Source: Chryseobacterium paridis (GTDB lineage Bacteria; Bacteroidota; Bacteroidia; Flavobacteriales; Weeksellaceae). Taken from it: a stretch of 64,000 bases of DNA. The notes beneath the pieces were generated by a model. That model searched no databases. It was not told the origin of the DNA and was given only the letters and a program-made list of their open reading frames with translations. The stretch is taken from contig NZ_JAENHK010000010.1 of the NCBI RefSeq assembly GCF_016595215.1, forward strand, positions 768,904 through 832,903, in the 5' to 3' direction. Below, piece after piece: positions 28,617-37,126 of the stretch (positions are counted from its first letter, which is position 1; each line of letters opens with the position of its first letter). The translations under genes were made by a program, and so were the position numbers.

Positions 28617-29349
28617 AGCAATTATTTGTAAAGACCTGACCAAGCAGTTTGGTGATTTTAAAGCAGTGGACGGCATTTCCTTCGATGTAGATCAGGGCGA
28701 AATATTCGGTTTTCTGGGAGCCAACGGAGCAGGAAAAACCACTGCAATGCGTATCCTCTGCGGGCTTTCTTTTCCAACTTCGGGAAAAGCGATCGTAGCA
28801 GGTTATAATGTATACAAGCAGCAGGAAGAGATCAAGAAAAATATAGGATATATGAGCCAGAAGTTCTCCTTATATGATAACCTTACCATATTAGAAAATA
28901 TTGAATTTTATGGTGGAGTATACGGAGTCTCACGTGCTGATATAAAAACACGGAGTAATGAACTGATTTCCACACTAGGCTTAGAAAATGAAGCAAAAAA
29001 ACTGGTCGGATCTTTACCATTAGGCTGGAAACAAAAACTAGCTTTCTCAGTAGCGGTATTCCATAAACCGAAAATTGTATTTCTGGACGAACCCACAGGA
29101 GGAGTAGATCCTATTACAAGACGACAGTTCTGGGATATGATCTATCAGGCTGCTGCAGATGGAATCACGGTATTTGTAACCACCCATTATATGGATGAAG
29201 CAGAATACTGTAACCGGATTACTGTAATGGTGGACGGAAGAGTAGAAGCAATGGATACTCCAACGAATTTAAAAAAGAAATTCAATACCCATTCTATGGA
29301 TGAAGTTTTTTATCAGTTGGCTAGGGGAGCGAAGAGGGGTGAAGGGTAG
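28606..29349 (+). CDS. ABC transporter ATP-binding protein, YbhF C-half type
   Basis: ATPase of 247 residues with Walker A GANGAGKTT, Walker B IVFLDEPTGGVD and an intact H-loop His (VTTHYMDEAEYC). The signature is degenerate: SLPLGWKQKL replaces LSGGQ. Its defects are therefore the mirror image of those in the upstream ATPase. It overlaps that gene by 11 bases. A 208-base repeat-rich gap precedes the permeases. Confidence 0.92.
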   Translation: MENKAIICKDLTKQFGDFKAVDGISFDVDQGEIFGFLGANGAGKTTAMRILCGLSFPTSGKAIVAGYNVYKQQEEIKKNIGYMSQKFSLYDNLTILENIEFYGGVYGVSRADIKTRSNELISTLGLENEAKKLVGSLPLGWKQKLAFSVAVFHKPKIVFLDEPTGGVDPITRRQFWDMIYQAAADGITVFVTTHYMDEAEYCNRITVMVDGRVEAMDTPTNLKKKFNTHSMDEVFYQLARGAKRGEG

Positions 29350-29373
29350 TTGATGATTGATAATTTTTAATTG

Positions 29374-29540
29374 AAAATGGAAAGTGGAAAGTTGAAAATG
29401 GAGAATTTAGGGTTTAGGGTTGAAAATTATGAATTATGAATAAACAGTACAATTAAAACAATGAGTTATGAGCTAAAAGTCAATAGCCATAAACAAATAA
29501 CCACCAACTAGCAACTAGCAACTAGCAACTAGCAACTAGC
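29374..29540. repeat. Second repeat block in the efflux operon, including (AACTAGC)5
   Basis: GAAAATGGAAAGTGGAAAGTTGAAAATGG, a type of sequence also seen at 27451 (quoted here only as a pattern by its 7-base period), leads into two TTTAGGG-type units and AATTATGAATTATGAA. Five exact AACTAGC units run from 29506 to 29540. The block lies between the ATPase and permease genes and encodes nothing recognisable. Confidence 0.9.
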
Positions 29541-29557
29541 AAAATAAAGCCGTCACA

Positions 29558-30664
29558 ATGAAACAATTACTTGTATTTATCAGAAAGGAATTTTACCATG
29601 TATTCAGGGATAGGAGAACATTGCTGATCCTATTTGGTTTGCCTATGGTTCAAATCATCTTATTTGGATTTGCATTAAGCAGTGAGGTGAAAAATATAGG
29701 AATTGCCATACAGGATAATGCTCATGATATACAGTCAGAACAGATCATCTCAAAGATACAGTCCAGTCCCTATTTTAAAATGCAGAAACCCGTTCTGAAT
29801 TATAAAGATGTAGAGAAAAGATTCAAAGAAGGAAGCATCAAATGTGCGGTTATTTTCCCAGCTAATTTCGGAGAAGACCTGTACCATACTGATGGTGCAC
29901 AAATACAAATTATAGCAGATACTTCTGATCCCAATACAGCAACAATACTAACGAATTATCTTAACGCCATTATTACAGATTATCAGCAACAGCTTAATCC
30001 CAATATAAAACCCAATTACAAGATCATCCCTGAATTACGGCAGCTCTACAATGAAGAACAGAATGGATCTATGAATTTTATACCTGGGGTGATTGCTTTA
30101 ATCTTTATGATCGTAAGTACTGCTTTAACATCCGTAGCAGTAGTCCGTGAAAAGGAAATGGGAACTATGGAGATTTTGTTGGTTTCACCTTTTAAACCGG
30201 TTATGGTTTTGATTGCTAAAGCAATACCTTACCTTGTATTATCACTGATCAATTTTATTATTATTTTACTGCTTTCCATCTATTTACTGGATATAGAAAT
30301 CAGAGGGAGTCTTATTTTGCTTTTTGCAGAAAGTATTTTATTTATCATAACCTGTCTTTCTCTCGGATTGCTGATCTCAAACATTACCAATTCACAGCAA
30401 ACTGCAATGTTGATCTCAATGATGGGAATGATGTTGCCTACCTTACTCTTGACAGGCTTTATGTTTCCGATTGAAAATATGCCCTGGATATTCCGGGTGG
30501 TTTCCCATATACTTCCATCCAGATATTACTACGATATTGTAAAGTCGGTGATGCTGAAAGGTCTCGGATTCAGCTATGTTTGGAAAGAAACACTGATTTT
30601 ATCCGGAATGGCAGTAGTGCTGCTAACCCTTGCTTTAAAGAAATTTAAAATCCGATTGTCATGA
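29558..30664 (+). CDS. ABC-2 type permease, YbhS/YhhJ-like
   Basis: Inner-membrane subunit of 368 residues. It has one N-terminal helix after the motif IRKEFYHVFRDRRTLLILFGLPM, a periplasmic domain of about 150 residues (about 40-185), then five C-terminal helices with VREKEMGTMEILLVSPFKP and LTGFMFPIENMPW. This layout is that of YbhS/YbhR. Its stop overlaps the next permease start by 4 bases. It would pair with the following gene to form the export channel. Confidence 0.92.
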   Translation: MKQLLVFIRKEFYHVFRDRRTLLILFGLPMVQIILFGFALSSEVKNIGIAIQDNAHDIQSEQIISKIQSSPYFKMQKPVLNYKDVEKRFKEGSIKCAVIFPANFGEDLYHTDGAQIQIIADTSDPNTATILTNYLNAIITDYQQQLNPNIKPNYKIIPELRQLYNEEQNGSMNFIPGVIALIFMIVSTALTSVAVVREKEMGTMEILLVSPFKPVMVLIAKAIPYLVLSLINFIIILLLSIYLLDIEIRGSLILLFAESILFIITCLSLGLLISNITNSQQTAMLISMMGMMLPTLLLTGFMFPIENMPWIFRVVSHILPSRYYYDIVKSVMLKGLGFSYVWKETLILSGMAVVLLTLALKKFKIRLS

Positions 30665-31785
30665 AAGTATTGAGCTTTATATTAAGAAAAGAATTCCGTC
30701 AGATCTTCAGGGATAAAATTATCCTGGCCATGATGTTTTTAATGCCAACCATCCAGTTGATCATTATGCCATTAGCTGCCAATTTTGAAGTGAAAAACAT
30801 TAATGTAGCTTATATCGATCATGACCACAGCAGCTACTCTCAAAAACTCATCCATAAAATTGCTTCATCCGGTTATTTTAAAATTGCAGGAACTCCAGAC
30901 TCTTATCAGAAAGGATTACAAATGATAGAAAAGGGCGAGGCTGACCTTGTTCTGGAAATTCCTATGCATTTTGAACGGAATCTGGTTCGTGAAAAGAGCC
31001 AGAAACTCAATCTTTCAGTGGATGCTATTAATGGTACAAAATCATCATTGGGAGGAAGTTATTTAGTATCTGTTATTGCTGATTTCAATAGCAATCTGGA
31101 TATTAATATCAAATCACCTGATACAACACAAACCGTTTCTCCAGCCAACATCAAAATTGCCAGTACCAACTGGTACAATCCAAGAGCGGAGTACAAATAC
31201 TATATGGTTCCCGGTATTCTCGTATTGCTGCTTACTTTGATCGGTGGATTTATTACAGCGCTTAATATCGTAAAGGAAAAAGAAATCGGAACCATTGAAC
31301 AGATCAACGTTACCCCTATAAAAAAATGGCAGTTTATCTTAGGCAAACTAATTCCGTTCTGGATTGTCGGAATGACCGTTTTTACTATTGGACTGATTGT
31401 CATGTATATTATTTATGGGATTTTTCCAGAGGGTAGCTTACTGACACTCTATCTGTTTGCAGCTGTTTATCTCATTGCATTGTTAGGTTTAGGATTATTG
31501 ATTTCTACATTTGCGGATACGCAACTTCAGGCGATGTTCATTGCATTTTTCTTTATGATGATCTTTATGCTGATGAGTGGATTTTTCACCAACACCGAAA
31601 GTATGCCTAATTGGGCAAGACAGATATCAAACTTCACTCCGGTTACTCACTTTATTAAAGTTGTACGACTCATTGTATTAAAAGGAAGTGGATTTAGTGA
31701 GATCAAAACAGAATTTTTCTATCTCATAGGATTTGCAGTACTTCTGAACTCTTTGGCTATTTATAATTATAGGAAAACCAGCTAA
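30661..31785 (+). CDS. ABC-2 type permease, YbhR-like
   Basis: Second permease of the complex, 374 residues with the same plan as its neighbour: LRKEFRQIFRDKIILAMMFLMPT, a large periplasmic domain, then VKEKEIGTIEQINVTPIKKWQFILGKLIPFW and MSGFFTNTESMPNWARQISNFTPVTHF. It is last in the operon. No clear terminator is visible before the arsenic operon 128 bases on. The substrates of YbhFSR-type pumps include drugs and cations; which one applies here is not deducible. Confidence 0.92.
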   Translation: MKVLSFILRKEFRQIFRDKIILAMMFLMPTIQLIIMPLAANFEVKNINVAYIDHDHSSYSQKLIHKIASSGYFKIAGTPDSYQKGLQMIEKGEADLVLEIPMHFERNLVREKSQKLNLSVDAINGTKSSLGGSYLVSVIADFNSNLDINIKSPDTTQTVSPANIKIASTNWYNPRAEYKYYMVPGILVLLLTLIGGFITALNIVKEKEIGTIEQINVTPIKKWQFILGKLIPFWIVGMTVFTIGLIVMYIIYGIFPEGSLLTLYLFAAVYLIALLGLGLLISTFADTQLQAMFIAFFFMMIFMLMSGFFTNTESMPNWARQISNFTPVTHFIKVVRLIVLKGSGFSEIKTEFFYLIGFAVLLNSLAIYNYRKTS

Positions 31786-31882
31786 GAAAGCTACATTTTA
31801 ATCTCTATTTCATCAGAGCACAATGATAATACCCATTAAAAAGCACAAAATTGAAAAAAAAAGTATGCTCTTTAAATTATTA

Positions 31883-31898
31883 ATCGTAATATTGCGAT
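31883..31898. promoter_or_regulatory. ArsR operator 1, before arsR
   Basis: ATCGTAATATTGCGAT is an inverted repeat with one mismatched pair, 14 bases before the arsR start. The first 13 bases recur exactly at 32262. Confidence 0.8.
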
Positions 31899-31912
31899 AT
31901 AAAATACAATCT

Positions 31913-32239
31913 ATGGGAGCAACTAAAACTGATCATTTTACAGATGAGCAAAATAAAATAGCCATTATTGCTAAAGCCTTAGGGCATCCTGCAAGAGTTG
32001 CTATTATAGAATATCTCTTAAAAGTAAACACTTGTATTTGTGGGGATATCGTTAATGAACTTCCACTTGCCCAGGCTACAGTTTCACAGCATTTGAGAGA
32101 GTTAAAAAATGCTGGTTTAATTAAAGGAAACATCGAAGGAACTGCAATTTGCTATTGCATTGATGAAAAGACTTTCGAAGTTTTGAAAGAATATTTTTCA
32201 GGGATCATCTCCACTGTTACAACACAAAAATGCTGTTAG
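31913..32239 (+). CDS. arsR: ArsR family metalloregulator
   Basis: Repressor of about 108 residues from the ATG at 31913. The frame is open to 31823, but a longer start would place the operator inside the gene. The winged helix is clear (ALGHPARVAIIEYLLK, then LPLAQATVSQHLRELKNAGLIKGNIEGTAICYCID). The metal site is the Cys pair NTCICGDI in helix 3, with a further CC at the C-terminus that may join in arsenite binding. It heads an operon with DUF6428, a phosphatase-like reductase and Acr3, so arsenite/antimonite response is very likely. Confidence 0.92.
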   Translation: MGATKTDHFTDEQNKIAIIAKALGHPARVAIIEYLLKVNTCICGDIVNELPLAQATVSQHLRELKNAGLIKGNIEGTAICYCIDEKTFEVLKEYFSGIISTVTTQKCC

Positions 32240-32261
32240 TGCATTTTTTTTGATTTACTAT

Positions 32262-32277
32262 ATCGTAATATTGCAAT
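32262..32277. promoter_or_regulatory. ArsR operator 2, between arsR and the rest of the operon
   Basis: ATCGTAATATTGCAAT, an inverted-repeat site nearly identical to 31883-31898. It lies 22 bases after the arsR stop and 22 bases before the next start, which suggests a second ArsR-controlled promoter. Confidence 0.8.
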
Positions 32278-32298
32278 AAACAAATAATAAAAAGAACA

Positions 32299-32772
32299 AT
32301 GAAATTATCTGAAATCAAAAACATTTTACCAACATTAGATAATGTTGAATTCCAATTAGAAAACGGAACATTTGTGCCTGAGCATTTTCATGTTACAGAG
32401 GTAGGAACGATAACAAAATCCTTTATCGATTGTGGAGGCACGATAAGAAATGAAAAAGTGGTCAATTTTCAGCTTTGGAATGCCAATGACTATGAACATC
32501 GTTTAAAACCAGGAAAACTTCTCAATATCATCAGATTATCTGAGGAAAAATTAGGAATTGAAGACCATGAAATAGAAGTGGAGTACCAGAACGTTACAAT
32601 CGGAAAATATGATCTGGAATTCAATGGGAAAACCTTTGTTCTTAAAAATAAAACCACAGCCTGTCTTGCCCAGGAAGCATGTGGAATACCAACTGAAAAG
32701 AAAAAACTCAATTTTTCAGATCTTTCTATAAAATCAAATACTAGCTGTACACCAGAATCAGGATGTTGCTAA
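32299..32772 (+). CDS. DUF6428 family protein of the arsenic operon
   Basis: Cytoplasmic protein of 157 residues that matches the DUF6428 type found in flavobacterial ars operons (MKLSEIKNILPTLDNVEFQLENGTFVPEHFHVTEVG). It contains a conserved HFH motif, and it ends in cysteines (TTACLAQEACGIP and TSCTPESGCC), an arrangement that could bind trivalent arsenic. Its reaction is unknown. It is placed between arsR and the reductase gene with short gaps, so it is co-expressed. Confidence 0.78.
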   Translation: MKLSEIKNILPTLDNVEFQLENGTFVPEHFHVTEVGTITKSFIDCGGTIRNEKVVNFQLWNANDYEHRLKPGKLLNIIRLSEEKLGIEDHEIEVEYQNVTIGKYDLEFNGKTFVLKNKTTACLAQEACGIPTEKKKLNFSDLSIKSNTSCTPESGCC

Positions 32773-32802
32773 TCATCCGTCTCATCTCAAAATAAACAAA
32801 TC

Positions 32803-33420
32803 ATGTATCCATCCCTTTTACAAACTATAGAAAAATTAAAGGCCATTGAAATTAGTCAGGAAAGAAAAGCTCTGCTACAACCGCTCACAGAATTTATTCA
32901 GACAAAATTCAATGACGGAAAGTCGGTAAATCTAAACTTTATCTGTACACACAACTCCAGAAGGAGCCATCTGTCACAAGTCTGGGCACAGATAGCCAGT
33001 GATTATTTTCGCATTCCGAAAGTAACCTGCTACTCCGGTGGAACAGAAGAAACGTCCATATTTCATAAAGTAATAGAAACATTAAGAGAACAAGGACTTC
33101 AGACATTGAAAATAGCTGATAATCAGAATCCCGTCTATTCAATCAGGTATAATGACGAATCTCAACCCATTATTGCATTTTCTAAAAGATATGAGAGTGC
33201 CTTTAATCCTGTTAACGGTTTTGCAGCAATTATGACCTGCTCTCAGGCCGATGGTGGCTGCCCCTTTATTCCAGGTGCAGAAAAGCGCATTCCTATCACT
33301 TTTGAAGATCCTAAATTTTCTGATAATACACATGAACAAGACCAAGTATATTACGAAACCAGTTTACAAATAGGAGCTGAAATGTTTTACGTTTTTTCAC
33401 AAGTATCACAATCGAATTAA
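32803..33420 (+). CDS. Low-molecular-weight phosphatase-like arsenate reductase
   Basis: Protein of 205 residues with the phosphatase loop [18 protein letters not shown], a Cys-X5-Arg catalytic motif near residue 48. It is longer than thioredoxin-linked ArsC. The second half ([34 protein letters not shown]) has further Cys residues and the DP motif that supplies the general acid. The operon context with arsR and acr3 makes arsenate reduction to arsenite the likely role; protein-tyrosine phosphatase activity is the alternative. Confidence 0.82.
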   Translation: MYPSLLQTIEKLKAIEISQERKALLQPLTEFIQTKFNDGKSVNLNFICTHNSRRSHLSQVWAQIASDYFRIPKVTCYSGGTEETSIFHKVIETLREQGLQTLKIADNQNPVYSIRYNDESQPIIAFSKRYESAFNPVNGFAAIMTCSQADGGCPFIPGAEKRIPITFEDPKFSDNTHEQDQVYYETSLQIGAEMFYVFSQVSQSN

Positions 33421-33430
33421 AACAGATGGT

Positions 33431-34465
33431 ATGCAACCGAAATTAAAATTCCTCGATCGATTTCTTACTCTTTGGATATTCCTTGCCATGTTCTCAGGAA
33501 TCATGTTAGGCTATTTATTCCCGAATATTTCTTCTACGATCAATGCACTGTCTGTAGGTACTACCAATATTCCTTTAGCTATTGGTTTAATCATTATGAT
33601 GTATCCGCCATTGGCAAAAGTGGACTATTCTTTGTTGCCAAAGGTATTCCGGGATAAGAAAGCTATAACAATTTCTTTAGTGTTAAATTGGTTTATTGGG
33701 CCTGTTTTAATGTTCATTTTAGCAATTATTTTTTTAAAACATGAACCGGATTATATGATTGGGCTGATTCTTATTGGCCTGGCAAGATGTATTGCAATGG
33801 TTCTTGTCTGGAATGACCTGGCAAAAGGCAATAGAGAATATGCTGCATTGCTGGTGGCATTAAATAGCATCTTTCAGATATTTACTTATAGCTTTATGAT
33901 TTGGCTATTCATCAATGTACTGCCTCATCAATTAGGATTTGCTAATTTTAATGTAACGGTATCCATAAAAGAAGTCACACAAAGTGTTCTCATCTATTTG
34001 GGTCTTCCTTTTGTTGCAGGCTTTCTAAGTCGTTATTTCCTAACACAATTAAAAGGAGAGAGTTGGTATAATAAAAACTTTATTACTAAGATATCACCAT
34101 TCACTTTATATGCATTGCTATTCACCATCGTATTGATGTTTAGCCTTAAAGGAGATAAGATATTAGAACTTCCGATGGATGTTCTTAAAGTAGCCATTCC
34201 TCTCATCATATATTTCATTCTGATGTTTTTTATAAGCTTCTTTATTAATAGAGCATTTAAAATTCCATATGATAAGAATGCAGCTATAGCATTTACCGCT
34301 ACAGGAAATAATTTTGAGCTTGCAATAGCTGTATCTATTTCCGTATTTGGCATCCATTCTCCACAAGCATTTGTCGGTGTCATTGGACCTTTGATTGAAG
34401 TTCCGATCCTGATCCTATTGGTAAAGATCAGTTTATGGTTAAAAAAGTATAATTATAAAATGTAA
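33431..34465 (+). CDS. acr3: ACR3 family arsenite efflux transporter
   Basis: Inner-membrane arsenite exporter of 344 residues with ten helices. Typical ACR3 sequences are present: [62 protein letters not shown] (this carries the essential Cys) and [21 protein letters not shown] with the essential Glu. It is last in the ars operon, 10 bases after the reductase. The assignment is firm. Confidence 0.94.
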   Translation: MQPKLKFLDRFLTLWIFLAMFSGIMLGYLFPNISSTINALSVGTTNIPLAIGLIIMMYPPLAKVDYSLLPKVFRDKKAITISLVLNWFIGPVLMFILAIIFLKHEPDYMIGLILIGLARCIAMVLVWNDLAKGNREYAALLVALNSIFQIFTYSFMIWLFINVLPHQLGFANFNVTVSIKEVTQSVLIYLGLPFVAGFLSRYFLTQLKGESWYNKNFITKISPFTLYALLFTIVLMFSLKGDKILELPMDVLKVAIPLIIYFILMFFISFFINRAFKIPYDKNAAIAFTATGNNFELAIAVSISVFGIHSPQAFVGVIGPLIEVPILILLVKISLWLKKYNYKM

Positions 34466-34512
34466 AACCTCTTTTGTATGCACTTCAGAGTTGTTGATAT
34501 CTGAAATAAAAC

Positions 34513-34561
34513 AAGACTTTTTCCTATGACTTATTTTTGGTTGTATGAAAAAGTCTTTTTT
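34513..34561 (+). terminator. Terminator-like hairpin whose 3' arm covers the start of the DoxX-like gene
   Basis: AAGACTTTTTC (34513-34523) pairs perfectly with GAAAAAGTCTT (34547-34557), with a 23-base loop holding the start-codon region and T residues after the stem. It could end the ars transcript, hide the DoxX start, or both. Confidence 0.6.
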
Positions 34562-34934
34562 CCTTCGTATTGCTTTATCAGTTATTTTACTGATGCATAG
34601 TGTAATCTCTATTTATAGCGGAGATGTCAATAATTTTGGTTTGCAGTATTTGAATAGTATTGGGTTTAGCCCTTTAGGACTTTATCTCGCATGGTCGGTT
34701 AAGCTTACTCATCTTTTATCTGTACCATTATTGTGGATGGATAAATATTTAAAAACGGTGGCTATCGCCAATATTTTAATTTTCATTTTCGGAATTATTT
34801 ATGTTCACTGGCAGGATGGTTGGTTTGTAGTAGGTGGTGGCAGAAATGGGGTTGAATTTAATTTTCTGCTTATTTTCTGTTTTTTGAATCTGATATTTCC
34901 CGAAGTTTCTTTCCAAACCAAAAAAAATACGTAA
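34545..34934 (+). CDS. DoxX-like small membrane protein
   Basis: Four-helix membrane protein of 129 residues resembling the DoxX family (FFLRIALSVILLMHSVISIYSGD, then WSVKLTHLLSVPLLWMDKY and GIIYVHWQDGWF, followed by GVEFNFLLIFCFLNLIF). DoxX proteins are linked to redox or sulfur stress, but most have no defined role. The gene is followed directly, without spacing, by the frame of a histidine kinase, which makes a two-component-controlled or sensing-accessory role possible. Confidence 0.72.
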   Translation: MKKSFFLRIALSVILLMHSVISIYSGDVNNFGLQYLNSIGFSPLGLYLAWSVKLTHLLSVPLLWMDKYLKTVAIANILIFIFGIIYVHWQDGWFVVGGGRNGVEFNFLLIFCFLNLIFPEVSFQTKKNT

Positions 34935-36095
34935 TTGGTATACAGATGGATTAATTTCGTAGCCTTTCTATTTTTATATTTGATTGAAAGATATTACTTT
35001 GTACTTTTAAATCGTATACAATTGAGGTCTACCACACAATCAAAATTATATATCCATTTGTTCTTCTGGATCCTGTATTATATGCTGGAAGCGTATCTGG
35101 ATTTTTATTGGTCCAGATATCAATTTCCGGATTTTAAATGGCAAATAAGACTTCAGAATACATTAACCCTTGAGTTGGGGTATTTTCTGGTTAAAATTCC
35201 ACTTGCCTATTCCTTATTATACATTTACGAAAAGGGAGGCATAAACAAACTTTTCAAAAGTTTTCTTTCTGTAATTATAGTGATCATTGCGGTATTGGGA
35301 CACCGTTTTTTCACCCATTATATTATTTACCCTTACATTTATGGCGTAACGGAAACCTTCGATGGAAAGTTGCCTTCGGGATTTATCAATGGGCTTGTTG
35401 CTTTCAATTCATTTATGGATCTTATTTTTATGGTAGGTCTTGTATTCGGTGTTGAAATAACCCGACAAAAAAACCTTCTCAAAGATCAGATATCTATGCT
35501 GAAGGCAGAAAAGCTGGATCAGGAATTGACGATGCTGAAAGCTCAGATCAATCCGCATTTCCTTTTCAATACGCTCAACAATATTTATGGAATGGCATTG
35601 AAAAAAGCTGACGAAACACCAGATGTGATTCTGCAGCTTTCAAAAATCATGCGTTACAACATTTATGAGGCTGCCGAAAGGCATATTTCTATTGAAAAAG
35701 ATATTGAAAATATTAAAGATTTTATACAAATTCAAAAAATCCGTCACCGTCAGCTATCTGTAGTTTTTAATGAAGACGTCGATAATCCTTCTCAGGAAAT
35801 TTCACCGCTGATACTGATACAGTTTGTTGAAAATGCTTTTAAACATGGCGTATCGGAAAGTCTTGGAAATTCATTTATTAATATTGACATCCAGTTGAAA
35901 AACAAAGTACTGCATTATTCCATTGAAAATTCTAAAGAGGAAAGGTCAGGTGGAAACTCAACTAAAATAGGATTAAAAAATATCCATAGACAGCTTGAAT
36001 TACTCTATCCAAAACACAACCTTCAGGTTGAGGATAAAAGTAATCGTTATATTGTAAAACTAATGATTGATTTCAATGATACAGTCAGCATCTAA
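34935..36095 (+). CDS. LytS/YehU-type sensor histidine kinase
   Basis: Membrane sensor kinase of up to 386 residues. Four N-terminal helices are followed by the His_kinase motif LKAQINPHFLFNTLNNIYGM (phospho-acceptor His in NPHFLFN) and an ATPase domain (LILIQFVENAFKHGVSE...KIGLKNIHRQLELLYP). No ATG precedes the first helices; the frame begins with TTG at 34935, directly after the DoxX stop in the same frame, so the true start may be this TTG or one slightly downstream (TTG at 35023 before IHLFFWILYY). It overlaps the response regulator gene by 29 bases. Confidence 0.88.
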   Translation: MVYRWINFVAFLFLYLIERYYFVLLNRIQLRSTTQSKLYIHLFFWILYYMLEAYLDFYWSRYQFPDFKWQIRLQNTLTLELGYFLVKIPLAYSLLYIYEKGGINKLFKSFLSVIIVIIAVLGHRFFTHYIIYPYIYGVTETFDGKLPSGFINGLVAFNSFMDLIFMVGLVFGVEITRQKNLLKDQISMLKAEKLDQELTMLKAQINPHFLFNTLNNIYGMALKKADETPDVILQLSKIMRYNIYEAAERHISIEKDIENIKDFIQIQKIRHRQLSVVFNEDVDNPSQEISPLILIQFVENAFKHGVSESLGNSFINIDIQLKNKVLHYSIENSKEERSGGNSTKIGLKNIHRQLELLYPKHNLQVEDKSNRYIVKLMIDFNDTVSI

Positions 36096-36777
36096 AAAGT
36101 ATAACTGCATTATCGTAGAAGATGAACCCATTGCAGCAGAAATTCTGGAAAACTTTGTATCCCGGGACAAAGAACTGAACCTTGTAGGAAAATGTGCTGA
36201 TGCCGTATATGCAAGCAGCCTCCTGAATATTCATGATGTAGATCTTATGTTTCTGGATCTCAATCTTCCTGTTATAAAAGGATTTGATTTTCTGAAAAAA
36301 CTGAAAAATCCACCGCTTGTCATTGTAACGACAGCTTATCATCAATATGCAGTGGAAGGGTACGAACTTGATATCGTAGATTATCTGATGAAGCCCATTC
36401 CATACGACAGATTTCTTACTGCTATCAATAAATTCAAGCATATTATGGTATCTGAAGAAGCTTTACTCGAGATTGCTGACCGTGATTATATTTTCATCAA
36501 CAGTGGAAAAAAACAGATCAAGATCACCCTTCAGGATATTTTTTATATTGAAAGTTTGCGGGAGTACATCAATATCCACACAAAAACAGAGACTTTTATC
36601 TTTAAAATGCCCATCAGTAAAATAGAAGAAAGTTTACCCTCAAAAATGTTCTTTCGTATTCATAAATCCTATATTATCTCCAAATCAAAAATAGAGGTCA
36701 AATCAGCGAATATGGTTCAGGTAAATGGTAAAAAGCTGCCGATAGGCAGAACTTATAAACCGTCGATTGAATTCTGA
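36067..36777 (+). CDS. LytTR family response regulator
   Basis: Partner of the upstream kinase, 236 residues. The receiver domain shows the acidic pair VEDEPIAAEIL, the phospho-acceptor Asp in MFLDLNLPVIKGFDFL, Thr/Ala in VTTAYHQYAVEGYE, and Lys in DYLMKPIPY. The C-terminal LytTR DNA-binding domain starts near residue 140 (DYIFINSGKKQIKITLQDIFYIESLREYINIHT) and ends in KSYIISKSKIE...LPIGRTYK. The start overlaps the kinase; the ATG at 36076 is an alternative. Confidence 0.92.
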   Translation: MISMIQSASKKYNCIIVEDEPIAAEILENFVSRDKELNLVGKCADAVYASSLLNIHDVDLMFLDLNLPVIKGFDFLKKLKNPPLVIVTTAYHQYAVEGYELDIVDYLMKPIPYDRFLTAINKFKHIMVSEEALLEIADRDYIFINSGKKQIKITLQDIFYIESLREYINIHTKTETFIFKMPISKIEESLPSKMFFRIHKSYIISKSKIEVKSANMVQVNGKKLPIGRTYKPSIEF

Positions 36778-37087
36778 ACTTAATATTTCTGCAATCTGAT
36801 TTATTATTTTAGAATCATTAGAGCGCTTTGATCTCATTAAAATCTTTTATAGACAGAACTCTTTTGTTCGTAGACACTCGCTCTGAGATCTATTATAATC
36901 TCACCATATTTGAATTACGAATCAGAAAAGAAGAAGAAAATAATTTTCCAAAGAACATAACAATATATAGGTTAGTATTTACATCGTGAATCGTAAAGGC
37001 TTATGAGTATCAAACTCTTAGGCCTTTTTTATTAATATTTGATAATTCATGTTTTTTTGAATAAAATGTAAAGATGTAATCTATAAA
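36778..37087. other. Intergenic region before the copper cluster
   Basis: About 310 bases without a gene. It holds a terminator at 36997-37031 and, around 36820-36900, imperfect inverted segments (AGAGCG with CGCTCT, GATCTCA with TGAGATC). Otherwise I see nothing. Confidence 0.6.
36997..37031 (+). terminator. Terminator downstream of the LytTR gene
   Basis: AGGCTTATGAGT pairs with ACTCTTAGGCCT in 10 of 12 positions around a short loop, followed by seven T. Confidence 0.72.
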
Positions 37088-37120
37088 TTGATGTTCAATT
37101 AAAAAAAAACATTAATTTTG
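37088..37120 (+). promoter_or_regulatory. Bacteroidota-type promoter of the copper cluster
   Basis: TTG at 37088-37090 and TAATTTTG at 37113-37120 are separated by 22 bases. The ATG of the first gene is at 37127, about where transcription would start, so the mRNA may have almost no leader. Confidence 0.62.
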
Positions 37121-37126
37121 CAAATA

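Noticed and set aside
29506..29540. AACTAGC repeats as a CRISPR array
   Set aside because: The unit is seven bases and has no spacers; no cas gene is present.
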